A DNA stretch of 64,000 bases. It comes from SIG454 sp045646365. Its GTDB lineage: Bacteria; Bacillota; Clostridia; Monoglobales; Monoglobaceae. The position numbers were made by a program, and so were the translations under genes. The notes under the pieces are model-generated. The model was not told the origin of the DNA. It saw nothing but the letters and a program-made list of their open reading frames with translations, and ran no database searches. The DNA is taken from positions 51,841 to 115,840 of the forward strand of contig JAZRKP010000010.1 of the NCBI GenBank assembly GCA_045646365.1, written 5' to 3'. Positions within the stretch are counted from its first letter, which is position 1; the number at the start of each line of letters is the position of its first letter. This document shows positions 1 to 8,403 of the stretch, one piece after another.

Positions 1-1
1 A

Positions 2-199
2 ATCCTTAATGCGTTAGTTGAGAGCGGACAAATAGACGAAACAACAACTGATGACGAGGCGATGAATTTGATATTTGCTGAGATTGTTTCGATTATAAAT
101 GAGATGGAGCTTGAAACATCAGAAAGCAATAAGGAAATAACAGTTTACGAAAAAGACGGTAAATGGGTAGTAAACGCTGAAAAGAGCAATATAAAATAA
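2..199 (+). CDS. 3' end of an unidentified protein (5' truncated)
   Basis: Sixty-five codons are open from the left edge to a TAA, in a frame with no internal stop. The visible C-terminus is acidic and ends in EKDGKWVVNAEKSNIK. A lysine-aspartate-glycine-lysine-tryptophan turn of this kind is common at the end of small secreted NTF2-like or lipoprotein domains, but this fragment is too short to assign to a family. An intrinsic terminator follows 10 bp after the stop, which supports this being a real gene end. No function is proposed. Confidence 0.6.
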   Translation: MLNALVESGQIDETTTDDEAMNLIFAEIVSIINEMELETSESNKEITVYEKDGKWVVNAEKSNIK

Positions 200-208
200 A
201 TTGTTACT

Positions 209-241
209 AAAATGGTACAGAGAAAATCTGTACCATTTTTT
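209..241 (+). terminator. Rho-independent terminator of the truncated gene
   Basis: AATGGTACAGA and TCTGTACCATT form an 11-bp stem around a short A-rich loop, followed by a run of T. Confidence 0.85.
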
Positions 242-291
242 AATTGAAGAGTAATAGCAAAAGTCGATTATATTATATCAAAATGATGTGC

Positions 292-320
292 TTGATTTAT
301 AAATAACCGTGTGATATACT
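292..320 (+). promoter_or_regulatory. Sigma-A type promoter for the DUF4091 gene
   Basis: TTGATT (292-297), a 17-bp spacer and TATACT (315-320) lie 30 bp upstream of the start codon. The -10 is preceded by TGA, an extended -10 element. Confidence 0.65.
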
Positions 321-349
321 ATATTTATAATTTAAAAAGGAGAAAAAAT

Positions 350-1978
350 ATGGTAAAACTTGATATAAAAAATGTTTCGTCTCTTGAGAAGATTTTGCCT
401 GAAAAGAAAATTGAGTGTAAGACCGTTTCGAAAGGCAGTATGTTAAAGTGTGAAGAATTTTCTTATCAGCTTGCTTTTATGGCGGAGGAAAATATTCACG
501 GGATTAAGGAACTTCAGCTTGAAATCGTTTCGGATATTGCTGAAAATATTTCTCTTTATAATGTTAGATGTGTACCTGTTTTGAATCCGTTGTTTTATGA
601 TGAGCCTGATGATAACTATTTGCTGACAAAACCGGGATTTATGCCTGATATTCTTGACGAATACACAGATTATGTTATGGTGTCATCAAACTATTACAGT
701 GCAGTATGGGTGAGCGTCAAGGCGGATGAGAATGTTAAGGCGGGTATCCATAATATAAAGATTCTATTCAAAGACGAAGAAGGCGTATGGGGAGAGAGCA
801 ATTTTGAGCTTGAAATTATTGATGAAAAGCTTCCGAAATTACATATTCCATACACAAACTGGTTCCATTGCGATTGTATTTCATCGTATTATGAAGTTGA
901 GCCATTATCGGAAAAACACTGGGAACTTATAGAAAACTATATCAAAGTTGCGGCAGAACACGGAATGAATATGATTCTGACACCGGTATTTACTCCGCCA
1001 CTTGATACAAAGGTCGGACTTGAAAGACCAACAGTTCAGCTTGTTGATGTTGCTTTTGAAAACGGAACATATACCTTTAACTTTGACAAACTTTCAAAAT
1101 GGCTGAAACTTTGCCGTGAAAACGGAATAGAATACCTTGAAATTTCTCATTTATACAGCCAGTGGGGTGCAGAGCATACCCCTAAAGTTGAGGTTACGGA
1201 AAATGGAAAAACCATAAAGAAATTTGGTTGGCATACAGATTCGTTAGGTGAAGAATATAAGTCGTTTATTTCACAGTTTGTTCCAGCTCTTAGAGAATAT
1301 TTAAGCGGAAAATGGGACGAGAGTAAAATATTCTTCCATATTTCTGATGAGCCGAATGAAAAGCACCTTGCAACATACGGCGAAATCCGTAAATTTCTGA
1401 AACCGCTTCTTGGGGATATTAAGCAGATGGATGCAATGTCCCACTATGAATTTTTGGAGAATAAATATGTAGATATCCCCGTTGTTGCAACGACTGCAGT
1501 TTATGATTTCATTGATAATGGTATTGAAGATTTGTGGGTTTATTACTGTTGCGGACAGGGTAAATTCAATTTGAGTAACCGGTTTTTAGGGATGTCATCT
1601 CAAAGAAACAGAGTTATCGGAATTCAACTATATAAATATGCGGTAAAAGGATTTTTGCAATGGGGATATAATTTCTATTACAGTCAGCTTTCCACCCACC
1701 TTGTAAATCCGTATCTGACAACAGAATCTGACGGCGGATTCCCTGCCGGGGATGCCTTTTCGGTATATCCGGGAAGGAAAGGGGCTGTTCCGTCAATCCG
1801 AATTAAAGTGTTCAATGAAGCATTACAGGATTTGAGAGCATTAAAACTTCTTGAAGATAAAATTGGCAGAGATGCAGTTATGGAAATGGTAGAAAAAGTC
1901 GAAAGCTTTAATGTTTATCCAAGTGATGCAGAATATTTTATTGCGTTAAGAGAAGCTATAAACGAAAAGTTAAGATAA
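350..1978 (+). CDS. DUF4091 domain protein, glycoside-hydrolase-like
   Basis: The 542-residue product has the layout of DUF4091 proteins: an N-terminal beta-sandwich-like part, a central TIM-barrel-like region and a C-terminal DUF4091 segment. The last is recognised by PAGDAFSVYPG at about residue 465, followed by a conserved PS.R....NEALQDLRALKLLE helix. A central HISDEPNEKH stretch near residue 328 places an acidic pair where retaining glycosidases carry catalytic residues; this is inferred. No signal peptide is visible, so it is probably cytoplasmic. The ATG at 350 was chosen because AAAAAGGAG lies just upstream; an in-frame GTG at 311 has no ribosome binding site and overlaps the promoter. 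Monocistronic between its own promoter and a terminator. The exact substrate is unknown. Confidence 0.85.
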   Translation: MVKLDIKNVSSLEKILPEKKIECKTVSKGSMLKCEEFSYQLAFMAEENIHGIKELQLEIVSDIAENISLYNVRCVPVLNPLFYDEPDDNYLLTKPGFMPDILDEYTDYVMVSSNYYSAVWVSVKADENVKAGIHNIKILFKDEEGVWGESNFELEIIDEKLPKLHIPYTNWFHCDCISSYYEVEPLSEKHWELIENYIKVAAEHGMNMILTPVFTPPLDTKVGLERPTVQLVDVAFENGTYTFNFDKLSKWLKLCRENGIEYLEISHLYSQWGAEHTPKVEVTENGKTIKKFGWHTDSLGEEYKSFISQFVPALREYLSGKWDESKIFFHISDEPNEKHLATYGEIRKFLKPLLGDIKQMDAMSHYEFLENKYVDIPVVATTAVYDFIDNGIEDLWVYYCCGQGKFNLSNRFLGMSSQRNRVIGIQLYKYAVKGFLQWGYNFYYSQLSTHLVNPYLTTESDGGFPAGDAFSVYPGRKGAVPSIRIKVFNEALQDLRALKLLEDKIGRDAVMEMVEKVESFNVYPSDAEYFIALREAINEKLR

Positions 1979-2008
1979 AAAATGCACCCGACAGGGTGCA
2001 TTTTTTTA
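1977..2008. terminator. Bidirectional terminator between convergent genes
   Basis: ATGCACCC (1982-1989), loop GACA and GGGTGCAT (1994-2001) are flanked by A and T runs, serving the DUF4091 gene and the convergent phosphate transporter. Confidence 0.85.
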
Positions 2009-2017
2009 TGTGCTAAA

Positions 2018-3760
2018 TTAAAGCGAGTATTTTTTACTAAAAGCTTCAAACTTGATGTCAAAATCTTCGTTGTCAGTACGGAGATTTCTAAGTGTTTCGT
2101 GAATACTGAAATTATTATTAAATATATCAATAATCCCGCCGGAAATATTAGAGCAGTGTGCAGCGGTTCTCTCAAGATTTGTTAAAAGATCAGCCCAGAT
2201 AAATCCTGCTGTAATAGAACATTCACCTTTTTGTAAACGGGCAATATGTTGACTTCTCATTTTATTTTTAAGCTTTGTGATAACCTTTTCAAGAGGCTCT
2301 GTATCCATAGCAGATTCAAGGTTGTTTTCGGTAAAGGCAGAGAGGGAAAGGTCAAGGATTTCTGACACGGCACTAAGCATAACCCTGAGCTCCTGCAAGC
2401 CATTGTCAGAAAATTTAATGTCCTTATCACGCATTTCTTCAACGGATTCGAGAAGGTTAAGAGCGTGGTCGGAAATTCGTTCGAAGTCTCCGATTGCCTT
2501 TAAAAGTTTAGCGACTTCGGCGGATTCCTCAGTAGAAAGTTGTTTTCCACTGAGTTTGACGAGATATGTTCCGATTGAGTCTTCAAAACGGTCAACAACT
2601 TCCTCAGCATCACGAATTTCCTTTGCAGTATCAGAGGAGTATTTTTCAAACATAGAAAGACTCTTTGTAAGAGAGCCAACTGCGAGATAACCCATTTCGA
2701 CTGCCTTTTTAGCACAGAGTTCAAGAGCAACAGGCGGTGTTGAGAGCAGTCTTTCGTCAAACATCTCACTTTTTTCCTCTGTCTTAGGGGCAGGAACAAG
2801 GCGTGTTGCGATTGTTTCGAGAACCCCCGACATAGGATAAAGAATGATTGTACAAATAATATTGAATAGAGAGTGAGCGACAGCAATTCCAAAGAGTGAT
2901 GCGGAAGTGTCAAGAAATACAGGTGCGAATAATGCTTTAACAATCAAGAATACGGCAAGCATTATAACGGTTCCAATAATATTGAAAAAAAGGTGAACAA
3001 AAGCCGCACGCTTTGCATTTCTGTTTGCTCCGAAAGAGGATAAAAGAGCAGTAACACAGGTTCCTATATTTTGTCCCATAATAATCGGGATTGCCGCGCC
3101 GTATGAAACTTGACCTGTTGCGGCAAGAGCCTGTAAAATTCCGACAGATGCGGAGCTCGATTGAATTATTGCCGTAAGAACAGCACCAACCAATACCCCT
3201 AAAATCGGATTTTTAAACAGAATAAACAATTCCCTGAACTGCTGAACTTTTGAAAGCCCCGAAACTGAATCTGACATAATATCCATTCCAAACATCAAGG
3301 TTGCAAAGCCCAACAGTATTATACCGGTGTCCCGTCGCTTGCTGTCCTTAAAGAACATGTAGAAAATTATACCGAAAAGAGCAAGAATCGGGGTAAATGA
3401 CATAGGTTTTAAAAGCTGAACAAATATATTTTCACTTTCAATACCTGTTAAACTTAAAATCCAGGCGGTAACAGTTGTACCAATGTTTGCACCCATAATA
3501 ACATTGATTGCCTGCTTAAGCGTCATAAGTCCTGAATTAACAAACCCAACAACCATAACAGTTGTTGCAGAAGAACTCTGAATAACAGCAGTAACGCCAA
3601 GCCCTGTCAGAAGTCCAATGATTTTTTTTGTGGTAAGCTTGCTTAAAACTGTACGAAGACTGCTTCCTGCACGGCGTTCGAGCGCTTGCCCCATAAGGTC
3701 CATTCCGAAAAGAAAAAGGCAAAGTCCTCCGATTAAAGTAAGTAAATTAAAAATATCCAT
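2018..3760 (-). CDS. Na/phosphate cotransporter family protein with PhoU-like tail
   Basis: This 580-residue membrane protein belongs to the NptA/YjbB Na+/Pi symporter family. It has two inverted copies of the family signature, QSSSATT at residues 61-67 and QSSSAS at 200-205, each inside a block of transmembrane helices. A hydrophilic helical C-terminal part (about 345-570) resembles PhoU and is usual in bacterial members. It probably moves phosphate across the cytoplasmic membrane; bacterial relatives have been shown to export or import phosphate, so direction is not certain. GGAG lies 8 nt before the ATG. It has its own promoter and shares a terminator with the convergent DUF4091 gene. Confidence 0.92.
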   Translation of the reverse strand: MDIFNLLTLIGGLCLFLFGMDLMGQALERRAGSSLRTVLSKLTTKKIIGLLTGLGVTAVIQSSSATTVMVVGFVNSGLMTLKQAINVIMGANIGTTVTAWILSLTGIESENIFVQLLKPMSFTPILALFGIIFYMFFKDSKRRDTGIILLGFATLMFGMDIMSDSVSGLSKVQQFRELFILFKNPILGVLVGAVLTAIIQSSSASVGILQALAATGQVSYGAAIPIIMGQNIGTCVTALLSSFGANRNAKRAAFVHLFFNIIGTVIMLAVFLIVKALFAPVFLDTSASLFGIAVAHSLFNIICTIILYPMSGVLETIATRLVPAPKTEEKSEMFDERLLSTPPVALELCAKKAVEMGYLAVGSLTKSLSMFEKYSSDTAKEIRDAEEVVDRFEDSIGTYLVKLSGKQLSTEESAEVAKLLKAIGDFERISDHALNLLESVEEMRDKDIKFSDNGLQELRVMLSAVSEILDLSLSAFTENNLESAMDTEPLEKVITKLKNKMRSQHIARLQKGECSITAGFIWADLLTNLERTAAHCSNISGGIIDIFNNNFSIHETLRNLRTDNEDFDIKFEAFSKKYSL

Positions 3761-3800
3761 ATCATATCTCCTTAACTTTTATTTTTTACCATACATCGGG

Positions 3801-3830
3801 ATTTTATCACAGAATATGAATACATTTCAA
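3801..3830 (-). promoter_or_regulatory. Candidate promoter for the Na/phosphate transporter
   Basis: On the minus strand TTGAAA (3830-3825), an 18-bp spacer and TAAAAT (3806-3801) lie 41 bp upstream of the start. TGA precedes the -10. Confidence 0.5.
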
Positions 3831-3932
3831 TAGAATTTTCAAACATTTAATTTAAGGACACAAAAGGTTTAATATAGATTTAACAAAATTAACAAAAAGC
3901 TACGTTTTGAGCTACGTTTTAAAAATAAAAAC

Positions 3933-3960
3933 AAAAAAAGCCTTGATACACAAGGCTTTT
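3933..3960 (-). terminator. Terminator of the tRNA-Thr/tRNA-Tyr transcript
   Basis: AAAAGCCTTG and CAAGGCTTTT pair around ATACA. On the minus strand a T run follows immediately downstream of tRNA-Tyr. Confidence 0.85.
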
Positions 3961-3963
3961 TGT

Positions 3964-4048
3964 TGGTGGAGGGAGATGGATTCGAACCATCGAAGCGAGA
4001 CGCAACAGATTTACAGTCTGCCCCCTTTGGCCACTCGGGAACCCCTCC
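3964..4048 (-). tRNA. tRNA-Tyr (anticodon GTA), CCA encoded
   Basis: The minus strand begins GGAGGGG and ends TCCCTCC-A-CCA, a 7-bp acceptor stem with one G-U. The anticodon loop reads CTGTAAA (GTA anticodon). The long variable arm expected of bacterial class II tRNA-Tyr is present, and the T loop is TTCGAAT. The 3' CCA (3964-3966) is genomically encoded. It lies 6 bp after tRNA-Thr and is probably cotranscribed with it. Confidence 0.97.
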
Positions 4049-4054
4049 ATAAAA

Positions 4055-4130
4055 TGGAGCTGGTGATGGGACTCGAACCCGCAACCTGCTGATTACAAAT
4101 CAGCTGCTCTGCCAATTGAGCTACACCAGC
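4055..4130 (-). tRNA. tRNA-Thr (anticodon TGT), CCA encoded
   Basis: The acceptor GCTGGTG pairs perfectly with CACCAGC, followed by discriminator T and encoded CCA. The anticodon loop reads TTTGTAA (TGT). The T loop is TTCGAGT. It is first in a two-tRNA transcript from the promoter at 4173-4201. Confidence 0.97.
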
Positions 4131-4172
4131 TTATCCACTATTTAGTTTTGGTCAGCACGACCAACAAGAGAT

Positions 4173-4201
4173 ATAATAACATAAACTTTGTCTTTTGTCA
4201 A
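4173..4201 (-). promoter_or_regulatory. Promoter of the tRNA-Thr/tRNA-Tyr operon
   Basis: Minus-strand TTGACA (4201-4196), 17 bp, TATTAT (4178-4173). The consensus -35 suits a stable-RNA transcript. Confidence 0.8.
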
Positions 4202-4231
4202 TACTTTTTTTAAAAAATTTTAAAAAAATTT

Positions 4232-5473
4232 TCATATTATGTTATTGCGGATTTTATCGAAGTCTTTATAGAGATATAGTGAACCGCAGATGACGGTCAA
4301 GCCGTGCAAATCTGACAAGGCGGTTTCGAGGTTTTCAAAAGCGGTTGCGGTAAATCCGTATTCCTTAGCTTTGCTTGCAAGGGTTTCGGCGCTTTCGGCT
4401 CTTGGGTTGTCCAAAACCTTAACACAACGAAGTGTGTCATAGCCGTTCTCTCTCATAATTTCAAGCATTTCACCATATGATTTGTCCGCCATAACTCCCA
4501 TAATAAATGTAGGGTTTTGGTCAGGGAAGTATCTTTTCAGAGATTTCATAAGTGCGGTCATACCGTTATTATTGTGTGCGCCGTCGAAGATTATATATGG
4601 GTTATCGCTGACTATTTCAAGTCTTCCCATATGTTTTGTTTTTTTAATTCCCTTTTTAATACAATCAGCAGAAATTCCAAGAGTCAGGGCAGTTTCGACA
4701 GCCAAAGAGGCATTTTCAATCTGAGCAACTCCGCCAAGTCCTGAAACTATGTTTTTAATATTTTTATAGGAGAAAGTTTCGTATATTTTCTCAAATCCGA
4801 GGAAATCGGCAGCTTCGGTAACAATCAAAGGGCAACCTTTTTCAAGACAGGCGGATTTCAAAACAGACATAGCCTCAGGGTGCTGAGCCAATGTAACAAC
4901 TTTTGAGCCGGTTTTGATTATGCCTGCTTTTTCACCTGCAACTTCGCCGATGGTTGAGCCGAGATATTCTGTATGGTCGATGTCTATGCGGGTTATAACC
5001 GCAATTTCCGGTGCGGGAATAACATTTGTTGCGTCCCTTGTTCCGCCAAGACCTGTTTCCAGAACAACATAGTCACATTTTTGTTCCTTGAAATAGCAAA
5101 AGGCTGCGGCAGTCCATATTTCAAAAGGGGTAGGCATTTCGCCAAGCTCCTTTTCAACAGTTTTTGCCGCTGATTTGACAGTTTCCATAAGAGATTCCAT
5201 AATTTCAGCAGAAATGTCCTCACCGTCAATGTTTATTCTTTCACAAACATTTATCATATTTGGGGAGGTATACTTGCCCGTGCGATAGCCTGCCTCTGTT
5301 AAAATATTCTGGAGAAAAGCACACACGGAGCCTTTTCCGTTGGTTCCTGCAATATGAATGAATTTAAGGTCATTTTGCGGATTGCCCAGAATTTTCGTAA
5401 GAGCCGTTATGCTTTCAAGGCGAAGCTTTGCAACCGCCTGAAAACTGTTGGCAAATTTCAGAAAATTACTCAT
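4232..5473 (-). CDS. folC: Folylpolyglutamate synthase / dihydrofolate synthase
   Basis: This 413-residue Mur-ligase-family enzyme adds glutamate to folates, and in many bacteria also makes dihydrofolate from dihydropteroate. Polyglutamylation keeps folate in the cell. Seen: the ATP-binding loop GTNGKGS (43-49), the folate-region motif YTSPNMINVCERI, DIDHTEYLG, and DGAHNNNG near residue 290 in the C-terminal domain. Length matches FolC. It overlaps the stop of folT by 8 nt, and its GGGAGG ribosome binding site lies inside the folT coding region. The two genes are therefore translationally linked and both lie under the THF riboswitch: uptake and retention of folate are switched together. Confidence 0.97.
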   Translation of the reverse strand: MSNFLKFANSFQAVAKLRLESITALTKILGNPQNDLKFIHIAGTNGKGSVCAFLQNILTEAGYRTGKYTSPNMINVCERINIDGEDISAEIMESLMETVKSAAKTVEKELGEMPTPFEIWTAAAFCYFKEQKCDYVVLETGLGGTRDATNVIPAPEIAVITRIDIDHTEYLGSTIGEVAGEKAGIIKTGSKVVTLAQHPEAMSVLKSACLEKGCPLIVTEAADFLGFEKIYETFSYKNIKNIVSGLGGVAQIENASLAVETALTLGISADCIKKGIKKTKHMGRLEIVSDNPYIIFDGAHNNNGMTALMKSLKRYFPDQNPTFIMGVMADKSYGEMLEIMRENGYDTLRCVKVLDNPRAESAETLASKAKEYGFTATAFENLETALSDLHGLTVICGSLYLYKDFDKIRNNII

Positions 5474-6017
5474 TTTTAAACCTCCCGATTTTTTTGAGTG
5501 ATACTATAAATCTTTGACTGAACAGGAAAAACACAAGCTGAAGTCCTGCTTTTATTATTCCCGCAGGAAGTCTTATTATAATAGCTGTGCTGTATTTGGG
5601 GAAATATCCTGCCTGGAGCAAAACTGCGGTAGATAAAATTATATCCGATAAAAACACAACAACTGTGCATAAAACACATCTTAATATATAGGTTTTGGAG
5701 TTTGACTGACGGTTATAGAAGAAAACGCCGTAAACAAAGCCGACAAAAAATTCAAGCACAGTGAGAAAAGGCAAAGGTGCACCCGACGGGGCAAGGAAGA
5801 TGTTTAAAATATCCCCGACCGCACCGCACAAACCACCAAGCCACGGCCCGAATAAAGCTGCGGAAATAAAAACAGATATAAATTTTAATGGGATTTTTAT
5901 TGCGTCTCCTATGCGGAAGGTGCAGAAAATCGCCAAAATGGCGGTTATTGCCGTGAGCATAGCCAAAGCACAGAGCTTATAGACTGAAAATTCAGGAAAT
6001 TTAAAGTTTTTTTTCAT
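5466..6017 (-). CDS. folT: ECF transporter folate-binding S component
   Basis: This 183-residue protein has about six hydrophobic helices and is a substrate-capture (S) subunit that works with a shared energy-coupling module (EcfT and EcfA/A') encoded elsewhere. The N-terminal part carries the S-component pattern of small residues for EcfT docking (LCALAMLTAITAILAIF). Folate specificity is inferred from two independent facts: the THF riboswitch just upstream and translational coupling to folC. The ATG at 6017 is chosen because AAAGGG lies 7 nt before it; the frame stays open upstream to 6188, but that part is the riboswitch. Confidence 0.9.
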   Translation of the reverse strand: MKKNFKFPEFSVYKLCALAMLTAITAILAIFCTFRIGDAIKIPLKFISVFISAALFGPWLGGLCGAVGDILNIFLAPSGAPLPFLTVLEFFVGFVYGVFFYNRQSNSKTYILRCVLCTVVVFLSDIILSTAVLLQAGYFPKYSTAIIIRLPAGIIKAGLQLVFFLFSQRFIVSLKKIGRFKNE

Positions 6018-6023
6018 AGAAAA

Positions 6024-6052
6024 ACCCTTTCTGTAATCGCTACAAAAAGGGT
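6024..6052 (-). terminator. Riboswitch expression platform: hairpin that buries the folT ribosome binding site
   Basis: On the minus strand ACCCTTT-T-TGTA pairs with TACA-G-AAAGGGT around a GCGAT loop, a 12-bp stem with one T-G pair. It is followed by a T run and then the folT ATG. The 3' arm AAAGGG is the only ribosome binding site for folT. The hairpin could therefore terminate transcription, block translation, or do both when folate is plentiful. Confidence 0.7.
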
Positions 6053-6071
6053 ATAATATACAGATTTTGCA

Positions 6072-6170
6072 GCAACGGAATGCGGAAACGGCACCGCAAG
6101 CGTAATGCTTTTCGTAAGAAAGGCAACTTCCCGTCCTTTCCTCACTTAACGCGCAGTTTCCTACTTTGCA
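6072..6170 (-). promoter_or_regulatory. Tetrahydrofolate (THF class I) riboswitch
   Basis: The minus strand contains the conserved blocks of the folT-type THF riboswitch in order: AAGTAGG, GCGCGTTAAGTG, ACGGGAAGTTG, TTACGAAAAGC, GCTTGCGGTG and GTTTCCGCATTCCG. P1 pairs GCAA (6169-6166) with TTGC (6075-6072); P2 pairs GGAAAC with GTTTCC. Transcription would start almost at P1, since the -10 box ends 9 nt upstream. The downstream genes are a folate S component and folC, exactly the expected regulon. Confidence 0.95.
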
Positions 6171-6178
6171 ACGAGAAA

Positions 6179-6207
6179 ATTTTACCACAAATTAAATAAT
6201 ATGTCAA
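6179..6207 (-). promoter_or_regulatory. Promoter of the THF riboswitch-folT-folC transcript
   Basis: Minus-strand TTGACA (6207-6202), 17 bp, TAAAAT (6184-6179). The start site falls at about 6172, at the 5' edge of the riboswitch. Confidence 0.8.
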
Positions 6208-6225
6208 GAGATAAACGGTTTTCTA

Positions 6226-6253
6226 TTGCATAATTCAGTTTTTGTGGTATAAT
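6226..6253 (+). promoter_or_regulatory. Promoter for the lipoprotein-to-dgoK operon
   Basis: TTGCAT (6226-6231), 16 bp, TATAAT (6248-6253), 38 bp upstream of the lipoprotein start and back-to-back with the folT promoter. Confidence 0.6.
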
Positions 6254-6291
6254 AATATTGTAATAATTTATATTAAGCGGGAGGATATTAT

Positions 6292-6858
6292 ATGAAAAAG
6301 TTTATGGTGATTTTTGGTTTGGTTTGTTGTATGGCTCTTGCCTCTTGTGGGAAAATGGCTGTTGGGGGAAACGGCGGTGCTGACGGAGTAGCAGGAAATA
6401 AGATTTCTACGGAGCGTGAACCTGTCAGAATGGTTAATGTTGACGGAAGTTTATATTATGAGACAGGAGAAGATATAGATTGCGATGCAAGTTGCGGTGT
6501 TATGGACGGAACGCTTACTAAGACCGCAGATAAATTTGAAATTCCTCTAAAATCGGGAGAATCCAATTTTAAGGCGAAAAAGGGATATTGGTCAGGCAGA
6601 GTTGAAAATACTCTGGAAATCCCCGTGGATGACTTGGATGAGGCGGAAATATTTAAAAAGCTTGACACGAATCAGGATGTTTTAAAATATAAGTATTGTT
6701 ATATAGTTGAGAAAAGACTTTCAAATTCAGACGATGACAGCGAGTTCCTTGTTCTTGCAAATTCTATGGATATTACCTTTGATGATGCGGTTTATAAGAT
6801 GTTCGGCTCGGATACAACGAAAATGAAAGATATATATGTTATTTCCGTTGGGGATTGA
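6292..6858 (+). CDS. Predicted secreted lipoprotein of unknown function
   Basis: The 188-residue product starts with a signal peptide ending in the lipobox LASC, with lipidated Cys19, followed by a glycine-rich linker. The mature part includes VNVDGSLYYETGED, CGVMDGTLT and SNFKAKKGYWSGR. This resembles a lipoprotein family common in Clostridia in which V.VDG.LYY.TG, C..MDG.I and QSNF recur; that match is from memory and no function is known for it. GGGAGG precedes the ATG. It is the first gene of a likely operon with the deacetylase 27 bp downstream, so a role at the cell surface in sugar scavenging is possible but unproven. Confidence 0.8.
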   Translation: MKKFMVIFGLVCCMALASCGKMAVGGNGGADGVAGNKISTEREPVRMVNVDGSLYYETGEDIDCDASCGVMDGTLTKTADKFEIPLKSGESNFKAKKGYWSGRVENTLEIPVDDLDEAEIFKKLDTNQDVLKYKYCYIVEKRLSNSDDDSEFLVLANSMDITFDDAVYKMFGSDTTKMKDIYVISVGD

Positions 6859-6885
6859 CTTTAAAAATATAATGAGGTGGAAAAT

Positions 6886-7731
6886 ATGAAATCAAGATTT
6901 ATGAGATTCCCTGAAGGAAAGGCAAAGGCAGTAACATTTAGCTATGACGACGGATGCAAGGCAGATGTCCGTTTTGCAAAAAGACTTGCACAGTCAGGTC
7001 TTAAAGGGACTTTCAACCTGAATGGGAAACACAGAAGAGCACTGACAACTGAGGAGGTTAAAGAGTTTATACTGGGAAATGGACATGAGATAGCAGTTCA
7101 CGGTCTGGAACACAGAGCGAATGGGAATCTTCGTGCTATTGAGGGTATCAGGGATGTCCTTGATTGCAGACTCGATATGGAAGAAGAGTTTGGAATGATT
7201 ATAAGAGGTATGGCTTATCCCGACTCGGGAATAACCACTATGAATAACGGTGCTACATATGACAAAATAAAGCAGTATCTTTCGGATTTGGATATTGTTT
7301 ATTCAAGAACTCTGGGAGGAGACAATAACTCATTCCGTCTCCCTGAGGACTGGCACGCATGGATGCCGACGGCACACCACAATAACCCAAACATCTTTGA
7401 GTATATTGATGAGTTTTTGAATCTTGATATGTCAATGAATTCATATCATGCCCGCAGATATCCAAGATTGTTCTATATCTGGGGTCATAGCTATGAGTTT
7501 GACAATAAAAATAACTGGGAGCATCTTGACGAAATCTGTGATAAGATTTCGGGGAAGGAAGATGTGTGGTATGCAACCAATATGGAGATTTATGATTATG
7601 TAAAAGCTTATGAATCTCTTGTTTTCAGTGCAGACGGCAAGACTGTATATAATCCGACACTCATAGATGTGTGGTTTGATGTTGTTGGAACAGTTTATAA
7701 AGTTTCTGCAGGCGAAACTATAAGAAGATAA
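6886..7731 (+). CDS. Polysaccharide deacetylase (NodB) family protein
   Basis: The 281-residue NodB-fold protein has TFSYDDG at residues 17-23 (D21 and D22 correspond to the catalytic base and metal ligand) and H-x3-H at 72-76 (HGLEH), the family metal site. The family removes acetyl groups from N-acetylated or O-acetylated sugars. No signal peptide is seen, so it may act inside the cell on imported oligosaccharides. The ATG at 6886 was preferred to the GTG at 6877, because GAGGTGG is the ribosome binding site and would overlap the latter. It sits between a lipoprotein and two sugar-acid catabolic genes. Confidence 0.85.
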   Translation: MKSRFMRFPEGKAKAVTFSYDDGCKADVRFAKRLAQSGLKGTFNLNGKHRRALTTEEVKEFILGNGHEIAVHGLEHRANGNLRAIEGIRDVLDCRLDMEEEFGMIIRGMAYPDSGITTMNNGATYDKIKQYLSDLDIVYSRTLGGDNNSFRLPEDWHAWMPTAHHNNPNIFEYIDEFLNLDMSMNSYHARRYPRLFYIWGHSYEFDNKNNWEHLDEICDKISGKEDVWYATNMEIYDYVKAYESLVFSADGKTVYNPTLIDVWFDVVGTVYKVSAGETIRR

Positions 7732-7754
7732 TCAGAATAACACAGGAGGTTAAA

Positions 7755-8402
7755 ATGAGAGAAAAGGTTATAGAGGCGATAGATAAGAATAAAATTGTTG
7801 TAATTGTAAGAGGTGTGGCAAAGGAGAAGCTTATTCCTCTTACTGAGGCAATGTATAAGGGCGGAATCCGTCTGCTTGAGGTTACTTATAACGCAAACGG
7901 AAACCCGACAGACGAGGAAACTGCAGAAAATATCAGAATGCTTGCCGAGCATTTTGAGGGCAGAATGTATATCGGGGCAGGTACGGTTATAACAGAAAAA
8001 CAGGTTGAACTTACTAAAAAAGCGGGCGGACAGTTCATAATCTCTCCCGATACTTACGAAAATGTTATAAGAAAAACCCGTGAACTGGATATGGTTTCAA
8101 TGCCGGGTGCGCTTACTCCAAGCGAAATTCAGTCAGCCCACAGATACGGAGCGGATTTTGTTAAAATGTTCCCGATAACAAATATGGGACTTGACTATGT
8201 TAAGGCGGTTAAAGCTCCGCTTTCACACATTAAGCTTTTGGCAGTTGGCGGAATTGAAACCGATAATATGACTGACTACTTAAATGCAGGGGTGTGCGGT
8301 TTTGGGATAGGCTCAAGCATTGTAAACAAAAAGATGATTGAGGCTGATGATTATGAGGCTATAACGGCGCTTGCTGAAAAATTTACAAAGGTGATTGAAT
8401 AA
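7755..8402 (+). CDS. eda: KDPG/KDPGal/KHG aldolase family enzyme
   Basis: This 215-residue class I aldolase cleaves 2-keto-3-deoxy-6-phospho-sugar acids (gluconate or galactonate form) to pyruvate and glyceraldehyde 3-phosphate. Seen: VIVRGV, GGIRLLEVTYN with the catalytic Glu, GAGTV, ISPDT, MPGALTPSE, and DFVKMFP with the Schiff-base lysine at residue 137. Length is usual for the family. AGGAGG lies upstream of the ATG. The next gene, starting 1 bp after the stop, is a DgoK-like kinase that would make its substrate. That argues for the galactonate-type (De Ley-Doudoroff) substrate, though stereospecificity cannot be read from the sequence. Confidence 0.9.
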   Translation: MREKVIEAIDKNKIVVIVRGVAKEKLIPLTEAMYKGGIRLLEVTYNANGNPTDEETAENIRMLAEHFEGRMYIGAGTVITEKQVELTKKAGGQFIISPDTYENVIRKTRELDMVSMPGALTPSEIQSAHRYGADFVKMFPITNMGLDYVKAVKAPLSHIKLLAVGGIETDNMTDYLNAGVCGFGIGSSIVNKKMIEADDYEAITALAEKFTKVIE

Positions 8403-8403
8403 T

